Origin: SHZL01 sp963708905
Lineage (GTDB): Bacteria > Pseudomonadota > Gammaproteobacteria > Xanthomonadales > SZUA-36
DNA: 64,000 bases
Direction: 5' to 3'
Assembly (NCBI GenBank): GCA_963708905.1
Contig: CAVPUV010000072.1
Coordinates: 6,901 to 70,900, forward strand
Both the position numbers and the translations under genes were made by a program. The notes below the pieces were generated by a model. The model searched no databases. It was not told the DNA's origin and was given only the letters and a program-made list of their open reading frames with translations. Positions 43,796-51,800 of this stretch are shown here, in pieces; the first letter of the stretch is position 1, and each line of letters begins with the position of its first letter.

Positions 43796-44680
43796 TCAGC
43801 GTTGGCGAATTCGGATGTCGCCGCTGAAGCTTTCTATCCTGATGTTTGCGCCGTTGCCGCCTGCGCGGAAAGAGAAGATTTTACCTCGGTCATGCGAGTC
43901 CTCGTTGACGCTGCCAAAATCGCTGCGGATTTCGCCGCTGTAGGTCTGTGCGGTAAATTCGGCCTCTTGCGCGGTGGGCAGCGTCAGCCGCACATCTCCG
44001 CTCATGCTTTGGGCATTCAGGCGCCCGCCGACAATCACATCCAGATCCATCGCCAGGTCGCCTGATACGGTTTCGAAGCGGCCCCGTTCGATCCGGTTGC
44101 CAGTGAATTCAGCATCGCCCGACACCGTGCTGAGGCGAATTTCACCCTCAATTCCCTGCAGATCCATTTCACCACTGACGGTTTCCACGGAGGCGCGCGG
44201 CGCATGGCCGCGGAAGATCACGTCACCACTGACCGACTCGGCTTCCAGTCTTTCGGTACGTGCATCGACCGTAAGATCTCCGCTGACGGAATTCAACACC
44301 AGGCTGGCGCCCGCCAGGCCTTGCACGGAAATATCGGCGCTGATGCTCCGGGCCTCGACACTGGCTGCGGCGGGAATTTGCAAACGAAGATGCGATTCAT
44401 CCACATTGCGTTGGTTGTTGCGGTTGCGCACCCGGATTTCCACCCCGGATGAGGTCTCCAGGATTTCGAGATCCTCTGCATCGTCTCCCAATTCACCGCT
44501 GATTCGGACCTCGGCTTTATCCCAGGACGTGATCTCGATGGAGCCGGCCGCATTTTCTACCTTCAACAGCCCGTCCTTCCGCATCGCCCGGCTCTGTTCA
44601 ATTGACGAACCTGCATGGACTGCCGGCAGCAACAGTAAAGTAACGGTCGCAAGTAAAATCGGGTGTGTGATTTTCATCAT
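43796..44680 (-). CDS. Exported DUF4097-type beta-repeat protein
   Basis: 294 residues with a signal peptide (MMKITHPILLATVTLLLLPAVHAGS). The mature part is a beta-helix-like array of about 20-residue units, most with V-S-G-D/E at the turn: SVSGDLTVDA, SVSGDVIFRG, TVSGEMDLQG, TVSGDAEFTG, TVSGDLAMDL, SMSGDVRLTL, TYSGEIRSD and SFSGDIRIRQR. This is the DUF4097 (putative adhesin) pattern. The ATGATG start overlaps the anti-sigma stop. As third gene of a sigma/anti-sigma operon it may be an envelope-stress target, but this is inference. A slightly later start (44677) is also possible. Confidence 0.85.
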   Translation of the reverse strand: MMKITHPILLATVTLLLLPAVHAGSSIEQSRAMRKDGLLKVENAAGSIEITSWDKAEVRISGELGDDAEDLEILETSSGVEIRVRNRNNQRNVDESHLRLQIPAAASVEARSISADISVQGLAGASLVLNSVSGDLTVDARTERLEAESVSGDVIFRGHAPRASVETVSGEMDLQGIEGEIRLSTVSGDAEFTGNRIERGRFETVSGDLAMDLDVIVGGRLNAQSMSGDVRLTLPTAQEAEFTAQTYSGEIRSDFGSVNEDSHDRGKIFSFRAGGNGANIRIESFSGDIRIRQR

Positions 44681-45252
44681 AGGGTGTTGCTCCACTGGTC
44701 CATTGCCGCGATCTGTTTTAACCATTCAATCTGGCGGGCGCGTAAGGCGGTCATCCTCGAATTCAGGAATTCATTGTCAGGCTCATCCCTGAGCGCGGCT
44801 GACAATTGCAATTCGACCTGGCGCAATGCGCCCCAGCCCCGCTCGATCCATTCTGGCTTCAATCCTGTGGCTGTCCATGGAGCCTGGTTCAGAGCCATGA
44901 ATTCCCGCAAGACGGCTTGATATTCCAGTTCGCCAGCGGTGCTTGCAGTGACTGAATAGGGCCCGCCTGGCGGAGCGACGAGCGTCAGGGCTGAATCGCC
45001 GCCGGTCGAAGCCGCTGTTGAATCACGCCACTGGCTCTGCATGAGTACGCCCGCGGCAACAAGCATAAGCACGGAAGCCGCGGTGGCCAGCGGCCACAGC
45101 CGGAATCGCCAGGCAGCTGTCTTGCTCCCACTGGTGGCGGTTGACGCAAGTCGTTCGGCTATCTGCGGCCAGACATCCTGTGCCGGAGCGATTTGACGCG
45201 GCAGGCTTGCCAGCTGTCGTAAAAACGCCTGCTCATGCTGGATTTTGTTCAT
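44677..45252 (-). CDS. Probable anti-sigma factor
   Basis: 191 residues. A soluble N-terminal stretch of about 45 residues (QAFLRQLASLPRQIAPAQDVWPQIAERLA), a single membrane helix (WPLATAASVLMLVAAGVLM) and a periplasmic domain of about 110 residues with an EWIERGWGALRQVELQLSAALRDEP helix. There is no zinc-binding HxxxCxxC motif, so it is not a classical ZAS anti-sigma factor. The call rests on topology and on overlap with the ECF sigma gene (start at 45252, sigma stop at 45249) and with the DUF4097 gene downstream. Confidence 0.75.
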   Translation of the reverse strand: MNKIQHEQAFLRQLASLPRQIAPAQDVWPQIAERLASTATSGSKTAAWRFRLWPLATAASVLMLVAAGVLMQSQWRDSTAASTGGDSALTLVAPPGGPYSVTASTAGELEYQAVLREFMALNQAPWTATGLKPEWIERGWGALRQVELQLSAALRDEPDNEFLNSRMTALRARQIEWLKQIAAMDQWSNTL

Positions 45253-45827
45253 GCTTCGAGGTCCTCGCGAACCAGCCGGCGGGCCCGATGCAACTGGGCT
45301 TTTGAAGAACCCACTGCCATTCCGGTAATCGCAGCAATCTGCGCGTGTCCATAACCTTCAATGTCGAAAAGCACCAATACGGTTCGCGCGCGCTCCGGCA
45401 GACGGGCAATGGCCCTTTCCAGGTCCCTGCGTTGTGCGGCAAAAACATCACGGGAACCCGTTACCGTCCTTTCAGCCGATTCATCCAGCGGCTCTTCGTG
45501 CCTGGCACGGCGAACCCGGATGCGCCGGTCACTCAGAGCGACATTGGCGGACAGACGATGCAGCCAGGTGCCAAAACGGCTGTCGCCCCTGAAACTGTCC
45601 AGTTTTTGCCAGGCTCGCACAAATGCCTCCTGCAACAGATCTTCGGCCAAGCTGTTGTCGCCACCACACAGCCGCCACACCAGCGCATATATCCGATTGC
45701 GATGACGCCGGTACAGTGACTCAAAGGCTGGAACGTCGCCACTGCGTGCCAACGCCACCAGTTCCTCGTCCTCATCGTGGTCCGTCCGGGTCGTATTCCA
45801 CGATACCAAGGCAGCAGCTCCTCCCAT
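45249..45827 (-). CDS. ECF-type RNA polymerase sigma factor
   Basis: About 192 residues. Region 2 is DVPAFESLYRRHRNRIYALVWRLCGGDNSLAEDLLQEAFVRAWQKLDSFRGDSRFGTWLHRLSANVA and region 4 includes AIARLPERARTVLVLFDIEGYGHAQIAAITGMAVGSSKAQLHRARRLV. No signal peptide or extra domain. The start is uncertain: 45827 (MGGAAALVSW) is used here, 45869 and a TTG near 45809 after GGAGGAG are alternatives. It heads the sigma / anti-sigma / DUF4097 operon. Confidence 0.9.
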   Translation of the reverse strand: MGGAAALVSWNTTRTDHDEDEELVALARSGDVPAFESLYRRHRNRIYALVWRLCGGDNSLAEDLLQEAFVRAWQKLDSFRGDSRFGTWLHRLSANVALSDRRIRVRRARHEEPLDESAERTVTGSRDVFAAQRRDLERAIARLPERARTVLVLFDIEGYGHAQIAAITGMAVGSSKAQLHRARRLVREDLEA

Positions 45828-45874
45828 GACAGCTTTGACGAGCAAGTCCGGTAAAGGGTTTAAATGCACCGGCC

Positions 45875-45927
45875 CAGGAGCCGTCGGATTTTCCCCGCTT
45901 GGGTCGGTTAAATCCGACAGGCTCCTG
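45875..45927. repeat. Inverted repeat upstream of the sigma factor
   Basis: CAGGAGCCGTCGGATTT (45875-45891) pairs with AAATCCGACAGGCTCCTG (45910-45927) with one bulge; the loop is 18 nt. It lies 48 bp upstream of the sigma start used here, inside the 525-bp gap to fadE (45828-46352). It may be a REP-like palindrome or a leader hairpin. Confidence 0.55.
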
Positions 45928-46019
45928 TGATGATCAATCTTACGACGCCTTAACCGTCAACGTGCAACTCAAGCCGCCTGCGTCAAGCCGAATCGCCACC
46001 CCTCAACCGCCGTAATGCC

Positions 46020-46345
46020 AGACTGCTGCAGACTGGATCCCAGGCCTTTGCTGCGCAAAGCCTGGGATGACGCCCTTGTTTGCTGGACCGCCGTCATCCC
46101 AGACCGCCGCCCCCCTTACCGCCGTCATCCCAGACCGCCGTCATCCCAGACCGCCGCAGGCGGGTCTGGGACCCAGAGCAGCCCTTAAATGCACTCTGGA
46201 TCCCAGAGATTTGCGTTGCAAACTCTGGGATGACGCCTTTGTAAAGCTGCACAAAGCCTGGGATGACGCCCTTACAAAGCTGCACAAAGCCTGCGATGAC
46301 GCCCTTACAAAGCTGCGCAAAGCCGGGGATGACATCTTTTTATAA
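46020..46345. repeat. ATCCCAG/CTGGGATGAC palindrome cluster with 33-bp tandem array
   Basis: The rest of the gap between the sigma gene and fadE is repetitive. Hairpins include ATCCCAGGCCTTTGC-TGC-GCAAAGCCTGGGAT (around 46035-46067) and ATCCCAGAGATTTGC-GTT-GCAAACTCTGGGAT (around 46200-46231). TCATCCCAGACCGCC occurs three times at 46096-46160. CTGGGATGAC starts at 46225, 46258, 46291 (CTGCGATGAC) and 46324 (CGGGGATGAC), an exact 33-bp period with AAAGCTGCACAAAGC between. The unit is a multiple of three, so frames stay open through it; I do not take these as genes. Confidence 0.85.
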
Positions 46346-46352
46346 CAAGGTT

Positions 46353-48821
46353 TTACGCGGCGTGCTGGGCGCCGACCTCCACCTCGACCTGCCGCCCGAG
46401 ACGGAGGTCTTCGGCGTCGAATTCATCAACGGCTATGATCTCCATGACCAGATCACGGACCCTGGTCATGATGGCTGCCTCCTCCGCTGTGAGATAGCTA
46501 CTGGCGACGGCGTCCTGCAACTGTTCAGCCCAGGTGATGCCCGCAAGATCACCTGTTTTTAGCGCTTTGAGAAATTTACGCTCCAGCGGTTCTGCGGCAA
46601 TGACTTGCGGCAATGCCTGCTCCATCATTCCGATGGGGTGGCCGCTGCGGGCCGACTTGTAGATACCGTGGGTCAGCCGGTCGCGAGTATCTGATGGAGC
46701 GAGCAGCAATTGTGCCACTTTATGGGTCAGGCGATCACCGGGTGCACGCTCCCTGCGGCCCAGTGGAAAGACGACCAGACGCAGCAGGGTGCGCAGCACG
46801 ATGTTGGGAAAATTATCGATCACCAACCGTAAGGCACCCTGAATCTTGTACATGGCATCATGAAACGCCCACGCCAGGATGACCTGGTCTGCCGCCGGGC
46901 GGCCTACCGATTCGTAGCGTTTGAGCATGGCCGAGCAGATATACAACTGGCTCAATACGTCGCCCAGTCGCGCGGAGATGTGCTCTTTCTGCTTGAGCTT
47001 GGCGCCCAGTGTCAGCATCGCAATGTCCGCTACGAAGGCCAGCGCTGACGAATAGCGCGACAGTTTCTGGTAATACTTCGCCGTGCGGCGATCCTTGGGC
47101 ACTGCGGCAAACTTGCCAAAACTCATGCCCAGCACCAGGCTACGCACGGCGTTCCTAATGGAAAAGCCCATATGGGCAAACATCAATGCGTCGAAGCGGC
47201 TGATACGCTCCGCGGGATCCTGTAAACCCGCTGCCTCCATCTCCTTGAGGACGTACGGATGACATCGGATGGCGCCTTGCCCGAAGATCATCATGCTGCG
47301 CGTGAGGATATTGGCCCCTTCGACCGTGATCCACACCGGCATGCCCTGCCAGGCGCGGGCCAGATAGTTGCGCGGACCGAGAATTATGCCCTTGCCGCCG
47401 TGAATATCCATCGCATCCATGATCACTTCCCGGCCTTTCTCGGTGGCGTGATACTTGGCAATGGCCGAGGAAACAGCTGGCTTTTCACCCAGGTCAACCG
47501 CGGTGGCGGTCATTCTGGACAACGCTGAAGTGGCATAGGTATTACCCGCAATCCTGGCCAGCGCGGCTTCGATGCCTTCAAAGCGACCAATCGGCAGATT
47601 GAATTGCCGGCGGATGCGGGCATAGGCGCCCGTGGCCAGCGCCGCCATTTTTGTACCACCGGTTGAACTGGAAGGCAGTGTAATGGCCCGGCCAACAGCA
47701 AGCTGCTCGATCAGCATGCGCCATCCCTGGCCGGCCATTTTTGGCCCGCCCAATAATGCTTCGAGCGGGACGAAAACGTCCTTGCCACGAATCGGTCCAT
47801 TCTGGAAGGGGACATTCAGCGGTAAATGACGCATGCCTATTTCCATTCCCCTGGTATTCCGCGGCACCAGGGCAATGCTGATGCCAAGATCCTTGTTATT
47901 GCCCAGCAAACCATCCGGATCATACAGCCGGAAAGCCAGGCCAATCAGTGTGGCGACCGGAGCCAGCGTGATGTAACGCTTGTCAAAATTCAGTCTGATG
48001 CCGGTGACAGATTTACCTTTGTACTCGCCATTGCAGACAATGCCGTAATCCGGGATCGAGGTCGCATCCGATCCAGCAATTGGGCCGGTCAGGCCAAAAC
48101 AGGGGATTTCTTCGCCACGAGCCAGCCTGGGTAGGTAATACGTTTTCTGCTCCTCGGTACCGTAATGCAAAAGCAGTTCGGCCGGGCCCAGCGAGTTTGG
48201 CACAGCTATATGAGAACCCGCCACGGCGCTGATGGATGAGACTTTCTGCAGGACCGCGCGATGCGCCAATGCCGAGAAACCCAGGCCGCCATATGCCTTG
48301 GGAATGATCATGCCGAAAAACCTGTGACGCTTGAGAAACTCCCAGGTGGCCGCATTGAGGTCGGCATCCCGGTGGGTGATTTCCCATTGATTGAGCATGT
48401 CGCATAGTTCTTCTACCGGGCCTTCAACGAAAGCCTGTTCTTCTACGCTCAACTCCAGGAACGGCATGTCCAGTAGTTTTTTCCAGTCTGGTTTGCCGGC
48501 AAACAACTCACCCTCCCAGCCCACGGTACCGGCTTCGAGCGCGACCCGCTCGGTCTCGGAAAGAGTTGGCACCATGCGCAGGTACTGCTGCAGAAAAGGC
48601 GCGCTGAAGAACTTCTGCCGCCAGGGGCGATAATTGAGCGGCACTGCAGCGGCGATAAAAAGCAGGGAAGTTACAACCAAGCCCGGCAATGCAACGAATC
48701 CTGTCGCCGCGAATAACACCATAGCCACCGCCGTAGCGGCGGTCCACAGCACCAGCGTGGCACCATAAAAGGCGCAAACCAGTGAAATTATTAATAAAGT
48801 CAGAACCATAAGCAACGTCAC
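46353..48821 (-). CDS. fadE: Acyl-CoA dehydrogenase (FadE type)
   Basis: This is a membrane-associated acyl-CoA dehydrogenase catalysing the first step of fatty-acid beta-oxidation. About 822 residues, close to the 814 of E. coli FadE. Two hydrophobic helices open the protein (LLMVLTLLIISLVCAFYGATLVL, then LPGLVVTSLLFIAAAVPLNY). The dehydrogenase core carries FFGMIIPKAYGGLGFSALAHRAV, CFGLTGPIAGSDA, MDIHGGKGIILGPRNYLARAW and VEGANILTRSMMIFGQGAIRCHP. I start at the GTG at 48821, GGAG 7 nt upstream; a longer frame to 48893 is not supported. It is divergent from a TetR regulator, a common layout for beta-oxidation control. Confidence 0.95.
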   Translation of the reverse strand: MTLLMVLTLLIISLVCAFYGATLVLWTAATAVAMVLFAATGFVALPGLVVTSLLFIAAAVPLNYRPWRQKFFSAPFLQQYLRMVPTLSETERVALEAGTVGWEGELFAGKPDWKKLLDMPFLELSVEEQAFVEGPVEELCDMLNQWEITHRDADLNAATWEFLKRHRFFGMIIPKAYGGLGFSALAHRAVLQKVSSISAVAGSHIAVPNSLGPAELLLHYGTEEQKTYYLPRLARGEEIPCFGLTGPIAGSDATSIPDYGIVCNGEYKGKSVTGIRLNFDKRYITLAPVATLIGLAFRLYDPDGLLGNNKDLGISIALVPRNTRGMEIGMRHLPLNVPFQNGPIRGKDVFVPLEALLGGPKMAGQGWRMLIEQLAVGRAITLPSSSTGGTKMAALATGAYARIRRQFNLPIGRFEGIEAALARIAGNTYATSALSRMTATAVDLGEKPAVSSAIAKYHATEKGREVIMDAMDIHGGKGIILGPRNYLARAWQGMPVWITVEGANILTRSMMIFGQGAIRCHPYVLKEMEAAGLQDPAERISRFDALMFAHMGFSIRNAVRSLVLGMSFGKFAAVPKDRRTAKYYQKLSRYSSALAFVADIAMLTLGAKLKQKEHISARLGDVLSQLYICSAMLKRYESVGRPAADQVILAWAFHDAMYKIQGALRLVIDNFPNIVLRTLLRLVVFPLGRRERAPGDRLTHKVAQLLLAPSDTRDRLTHGIYKSARSGHPIGMMEQALPQVIAAEPLERKFLKALKTGDLAGITWAEQLQDAVASSYLTAEEAAIMTRVRDLVMEIIAVDEFDAEDLRLGRQVEVEVGAQHAA

Positions 48822-49017
48822 GTCAATTCTCCCACGCAGTCTTCCTGAAAAAGAACATTTCCATACGCCAGAGTATGGAAAACTGCCAGCCACAAGTCAA
48901 ATTCCCTTGCGGCCGGGTTTGCACGCGTGTATACAATCTTCGTTTTTAATGGATGCGATACGTTGCGGACAGAATCCATAGAAGGCCGATTAAGATGGCA
49001 TCAATAAGGGTAAACAC

Positions 49018-49626
49018 ATGAGAGCGAGAGCAACGGTAAAAACGGCGGATAAGAGCGAAAGATCAACGCTTTCAGCAGCAGACTGGGAACGGGCCGCGGT
49101 CGAACTGATCGCAGAAAAGGGCGTCCAGGCCGTTGCCATAGAGCCGCTGGCACGGCGCATGGGAATCACCAAGGGCAGTTTTTACTGGCACTTTTCAAGC
49201 CGCGAATCTCTGTTGCAACAGGCATTGCAAAGATGGGAAGAACACGACAGCCGGAATCTGATTAAGGCACTGGGGGAAATCGATCATCCACGAGACCGTT
49301 TGATCTCTTTTTTCCGCCGGGTGGGCAAAGAGAAACTGACTCACGAAGTTTACAGCGAACTTTGTGCAGCTGCCGGTCATCCCCAGGTAGAGCCGGTGCT
49401 GGAACGCGTGGCAAATCGTCGTATGGCGCACTTGTCTGCAGCCTTCCTGGAAATGGGAATGCCGGAAAATCAAGCCAGGAACCAGGCGCGCTTAACGTAT
49501 TCCGTATATCTTGGATTCCTGCAACTGCAACGCCAGCACCAAACTCCGAACCTGAGCAGCGAAGAATTCGATGCCTATATCGAGCACGTCATCGCGACGC
49601 TCATACCACCAACGCATGGCAAATAG
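49018..49626 (+). CDS. TetR-family transcriptional regulator
   Basis: 202 residues. The N-terminal helix-turn-helix is SAADWERAAVELIAEKGVQAVAIEPLARRMGITKGSFYWHFSSRESLLQQAL, the TetR signature. The C-terminal ligand-binding domain is helical and unassigned. It is divergent from fadE (196-bp gap), so control of fadE in response to acyl-CoA is a plausible inference (compare PsrA, FadR-type TetRs). I looked for a PsrA-like palindrome in the gap and did not see one. Confidence 0.88.
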   Translation: MRARATVKTADKSERSTLSAADWERAAVELIAEKGVQAVAIEPLARRMGITKGSFYWHFSSRESLLQQALQRWEEHDSRNLIKALGEIDHPRDRLISFFRRVGKEKLTHEVYSELCAAAGHPQVEPVLERVANRRMAHLSAAFLEMGMPENQARNQARLTYSVYLGFLQLQRQHQTPNLSSEEFDAYIEHVIATLIPPTHGK

Positions 49627-49643
49627 CGGCCGTAGTCAAAGGT

Positions 49644-50195
49644 TCAAAACATGCCGGTTTCAAGTCGGGCCACGTCGGACATCATGGTGTGATTCCACGG
49701 CGGCTCAAAGACCAGTGATACATCAACGCGACTAACCGTTGGCACCAGCTCCAGCTTGGATCGAACATCATCCACCAGGATGTCGCCCATGCCGCAACCA
49801 GGCGCTGTCAGCGTCAATTGCACTGCAACAACACGCTCACCGGATTCTTCCACATCGACCTCGCAACTGTAGACCAGCCCGAGATCGACGATGTTCACCG
49901 GGATTTCTGGGTCGTAGCAGGTTTTCAGCTGATCCCACAGCAATTTTTCAACGTCATCGTTACTTGCATTTTCCGGCAGGCTGGGCGGCAGAATAGGCTC
50001 CCGGCCAATAGCATCAGCGTCCATGCCCGACACGCGAAACAGGTTGCCATCAACGAACACGGTAAAACTGCCGCCAAGAGCCTGGGTAATATAAGCCGAG
50101 GTTCCTGCCGGAATGGTGACCGAGTCGCCGGATGGAATCATCACGACGTCACAATCGCGCTCAAAGGTGCATGGCTGGCTGGTGTGGCTAAGCAT
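49644..50195 (-). CDS. sufT: Fe-S cluster assembly protein SufT (MIP18-like)
   Basis: 183 residues. A SufT-specific N-terminal extension (GDSVTIPAGTSAYITQALGGSFTV) precedes the DUF59/MIP18 domain: LLWDQLKTCYDPEIPVNIVDLGLVYSC, LTLTAPGCGMGDILVDDVRSKL, and DVSLVFEPPWNHTMMS. It assists Fe-S protein maturation. bfr and bfd follow upstream on the same strand, so iron and Fe-S functions cluster here. It converges with the TetR gene with 17 bp between stops. Confidence 0.92.
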   Translation of the reverse strand: MLSHTSQPCTFERDCDVVMIPSGDSVTIPAGTSAYITQALGGSFTVFVDGNLFRVSGMDADAIGREPILPPSLPENASNDDVEKLLWDQLKTCYDPEIPVNIVDLGLVYSCEVDVEESGERVVAVQLTLTAPGCGMGDILVDDVRSKLELVPTVSRVDVSLVFEPPWNHTMMSDVARLETGMF

Positions 50196-50241
50196 ATGTC
50201 ATCGCAAAATAAGGGCTGGAGCTTGATATCTCAACATCGGC

Positions 50242-50715
50242 TCAAGCGACTTTCATTTGTGATTGAAGATAATTTTCAACTCCAACCTTTCCGATCAGTT
50301 GCAATTGAGTTTCCAGCCAGTCGACATGTTCTTCCTCGGAATTCAGAATCTGATTAAAAAGGTCCCGGCTGACAAAATCTTTTGCAGACTCACAATAAAC
50401 GATGGCTTCACGCAACGCAGGCAAGGCATCCATCTCCAAGCGCAGGTCGCTCTCGAGCATTTCCTGTGTGTGCTCTCCGATCATCAACTTTCCGAGGTCC
50501 TGCAGATTGGGCAATCCTTCCAGGAACAAAGTACGCTCAATCAATTGATCGGCGTGCTTCATTTCATCGACTGCCTCGTGGTGCTCATAGTCAGCCAAAG
50601 CGGTCATACCCCAATCTTTGAACATGCGAGAGTGCAAAAAATATTGATTGATCGCGGTTAATTCATTCCGTAAAACAACGTTTAAAAATTCAATAACCTT
50701 CTTGTCGCCTTTCAT
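50242..50715 (-). CDS. bfr: Bacterioferritin
   Basis: 157 residues: this is the haem-containing iron-storage ferritin forming 24-mers. MKGDKKVIEFLNVVLRNELTAINQYFLHSRMFKDWGM shows the haem-ligand methionine region and the first ferroxidase Glu, and YEHHEAVDEMKHADQLIERTLFLEG and LNSEEEHVDWLETQLQLI supply further diiron ligands. AGGAGG lies 9 nt upstream of the ATG. bfd is about 150 bp upstream on the same strand, with an inverted repeat in between. Confidence 0.95.
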   Translation of the reverse strand: MKGDKKVIEFLNVVLRNELTAINQYFLHSRMFKDWGMTALADYEHHEAVDEMKHADQLIERTLFLEGLPNLQDLGKLMIGEHTQEMLESDLRLEMDALPALREAIVYCESAKDFVSRDLFNQILNSEEEHVDWLETQLQLIGKVGVENYLQSQMKVA

Positions 50716-50755
50716 CTATTCATGCCTCCTACTATTGCCAGCGCGGATTAAGAAT

Positions 50756-50782
50756 AATTCATTCTACTATGAAGAATGAATT
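50756..50782. promoter_or_regulatory. Inverted repeat upstream of bfr (candidate operator)
   Basis: AATTCATTC (50756-50764) and GAATGAATT (50774-50782) form a perfect 9-bp inverted repeat with a 9-nt spacer, about 40 bp upstream of the bfr ATG. It does not match a Fur box (GATAATGATAATCATTATC) well. It could bind another iron or oxidative-stress regulator, or be part of the bfr promoter. Confidence 0.4.
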
Positions 50783-50870
50783 CCTGCTGGATGGAAAAGA
50801 TTGACCAGGCGCGCGCCGCTCAGGAAAAACTGAGGAAACTTTGATTTATTCAGAGCTTACCTGAGTTGAT

Positions 50871-51086
50871 TCAGGCGGCGTTGAAGACTTGAAGTAGCGG
50901 TCGGGTTGCCCGCGAATCTTGTGATTTCAGGCACTCCTTGAGCAGGGATTTGGCTTCCACCGCACAAGCACCGCATTGAGTTCCGCAGCCCGTCATGAAA
51001 CTGAGCTGTTTGAATGTCTGCGCGCCGTTGTCCACCGCCGCGCGGATGGCGGAATCGCTGACTCCATGGCAAAGGCAAATATACAT
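50871..51086 (-). CDS. bfd: Bacterioferritin-associated ferredoxin
   Basis: 71 residues with the BFD 2Fe-2S cysteine set: MYICLCHGVSD (two Cys) and TGCGTQCGACAVEAKSLL (Cys-X2-4-Cys). It reduces the ferric core of bacterioferritin to release iron. It lies upstream of bfr in the same direction; the genes are separated by 155 bp, so each may have its own promoter. Confidence 0.95.
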   Translation of the reverse strand: MYICLCHGVSDSAIRAAVDNGAQTFKQLSFMTGCGTQCGACAVEAKSLLKECLKSQDSRATRPLLQVFNAA

Positions 51087-51202
51087 AACCCGAAGCTCAC
51101 AAAATTTCTTGCTGGCGTGTGGTCCACATCATAAACGCAAATGCGAATGATTGTCAATTACCCACCGACGACGCCGGCCAGGGGATGTCGATAGCCGGTC
51201 AG

Positions 51203-51697
51203 CTATGCACTGGCAGTGTTGCCCGGATTTTCCAGCAGCGGTTCCAGCAACGACAGGGCTTTGCGGTATACCCGCCGTTTGAAAGTAATCACGTTTTCCG
51301 CCGGGTACCAGAAATCCACCCAACGGAAATCGCAGAATTCCGGCTCTTCCGTACGGCTTAGACTGAACGCTGAATCATCCGCTAAAAAGCGCAACAGGAA
51401 CCAAACCTGTTTTTGCCCGATGCACAGCGGCTTGCTTAACTGCCTCTGGTAGCGTCGCGGCAGGCGATAACGCAACCAGCCCGGCGTGTTTCCCAGTAAT
51501 TCGACATGCCGGGGGAGCAAACCCGTCTCTTCTTGCAGCTCCCGGTACATAGCCTCAACCGGGGTTTCATCGGTGTTCATTCCGCCTTGTGGGAACTGCC
51601 AGCCGTCATTACTCACCCGCTGTGCCCAAAACACTCGCCGATCATGGTTCAGCAATACGATGCCCACGTTGGGCCTGTAGCCGTCGGGATCTATCAT
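51203..51697 (-). CDS. rppH: RNA pyrophosphohydrolase
   Basis: 164 residues from the ATG at 51697 (MIDPDGYRPNVGIVLLN), matching the family start. The Nudix box GGMNTDETPVEAMYRELQEETGL is complete, preceded by WQFPQ. It removes pyrophosphate from the 5' end of mRNA to start decay. The open frame continues to 51856, but that extension overlaps the ABC-transporter promoter and is not family-like. It is divergent from the btuC-like gene. Confidence 0.94.
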   Translation of the reverse strand: MIDPDGYRPNVGIVLLNHDRRVFWAQRVSNDGWQFPQGGMNTDETPVEAMYRELQEETGLLPRHVELLGNTPGWLRYRLPRRYQRQLSKPLCIGQKQVWFLLRFLADDSAFSLSRTEEPEFCDFRWVDFWYPAENVITFKRRVYRKALSLLEPLLENPGNTASA

Positions 51698-51800
51698 CAG
51701 AACATTGTCCAGTGAATGCATTCGACCCATCTGGGCCATGTGTTGCTTGCCAGTATTCCTGATGTTACTTTGCTGGTCGAATGTTAATCGTTTCTTTCCC

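Noticed and set aside
46225..46345. 33-bp repeats as a CRISPR array
   Set aside because: Repeats are directly adjacent with no variable spacers, and no cas gene is near.
46067..46345. A 92-codon ORF rich in KLHKACDDALTK repeats
   Set aside because: It is an open frame through a palindromic, tandemly repeated gap whose unit is divisible by three; there is no ribosome-binding site or other coding sign.
48822..49017. PsrA/FadR-like palindrome between fadE and the TetR gene
   Set aside because: No good inverted repeat of the known type seen; only short, weak matches.
51698..51800. Cobalamin riboswitch before the ABC permease
   Set aside because: The gap is only about 100 bp and lacks the B12-box sequence.
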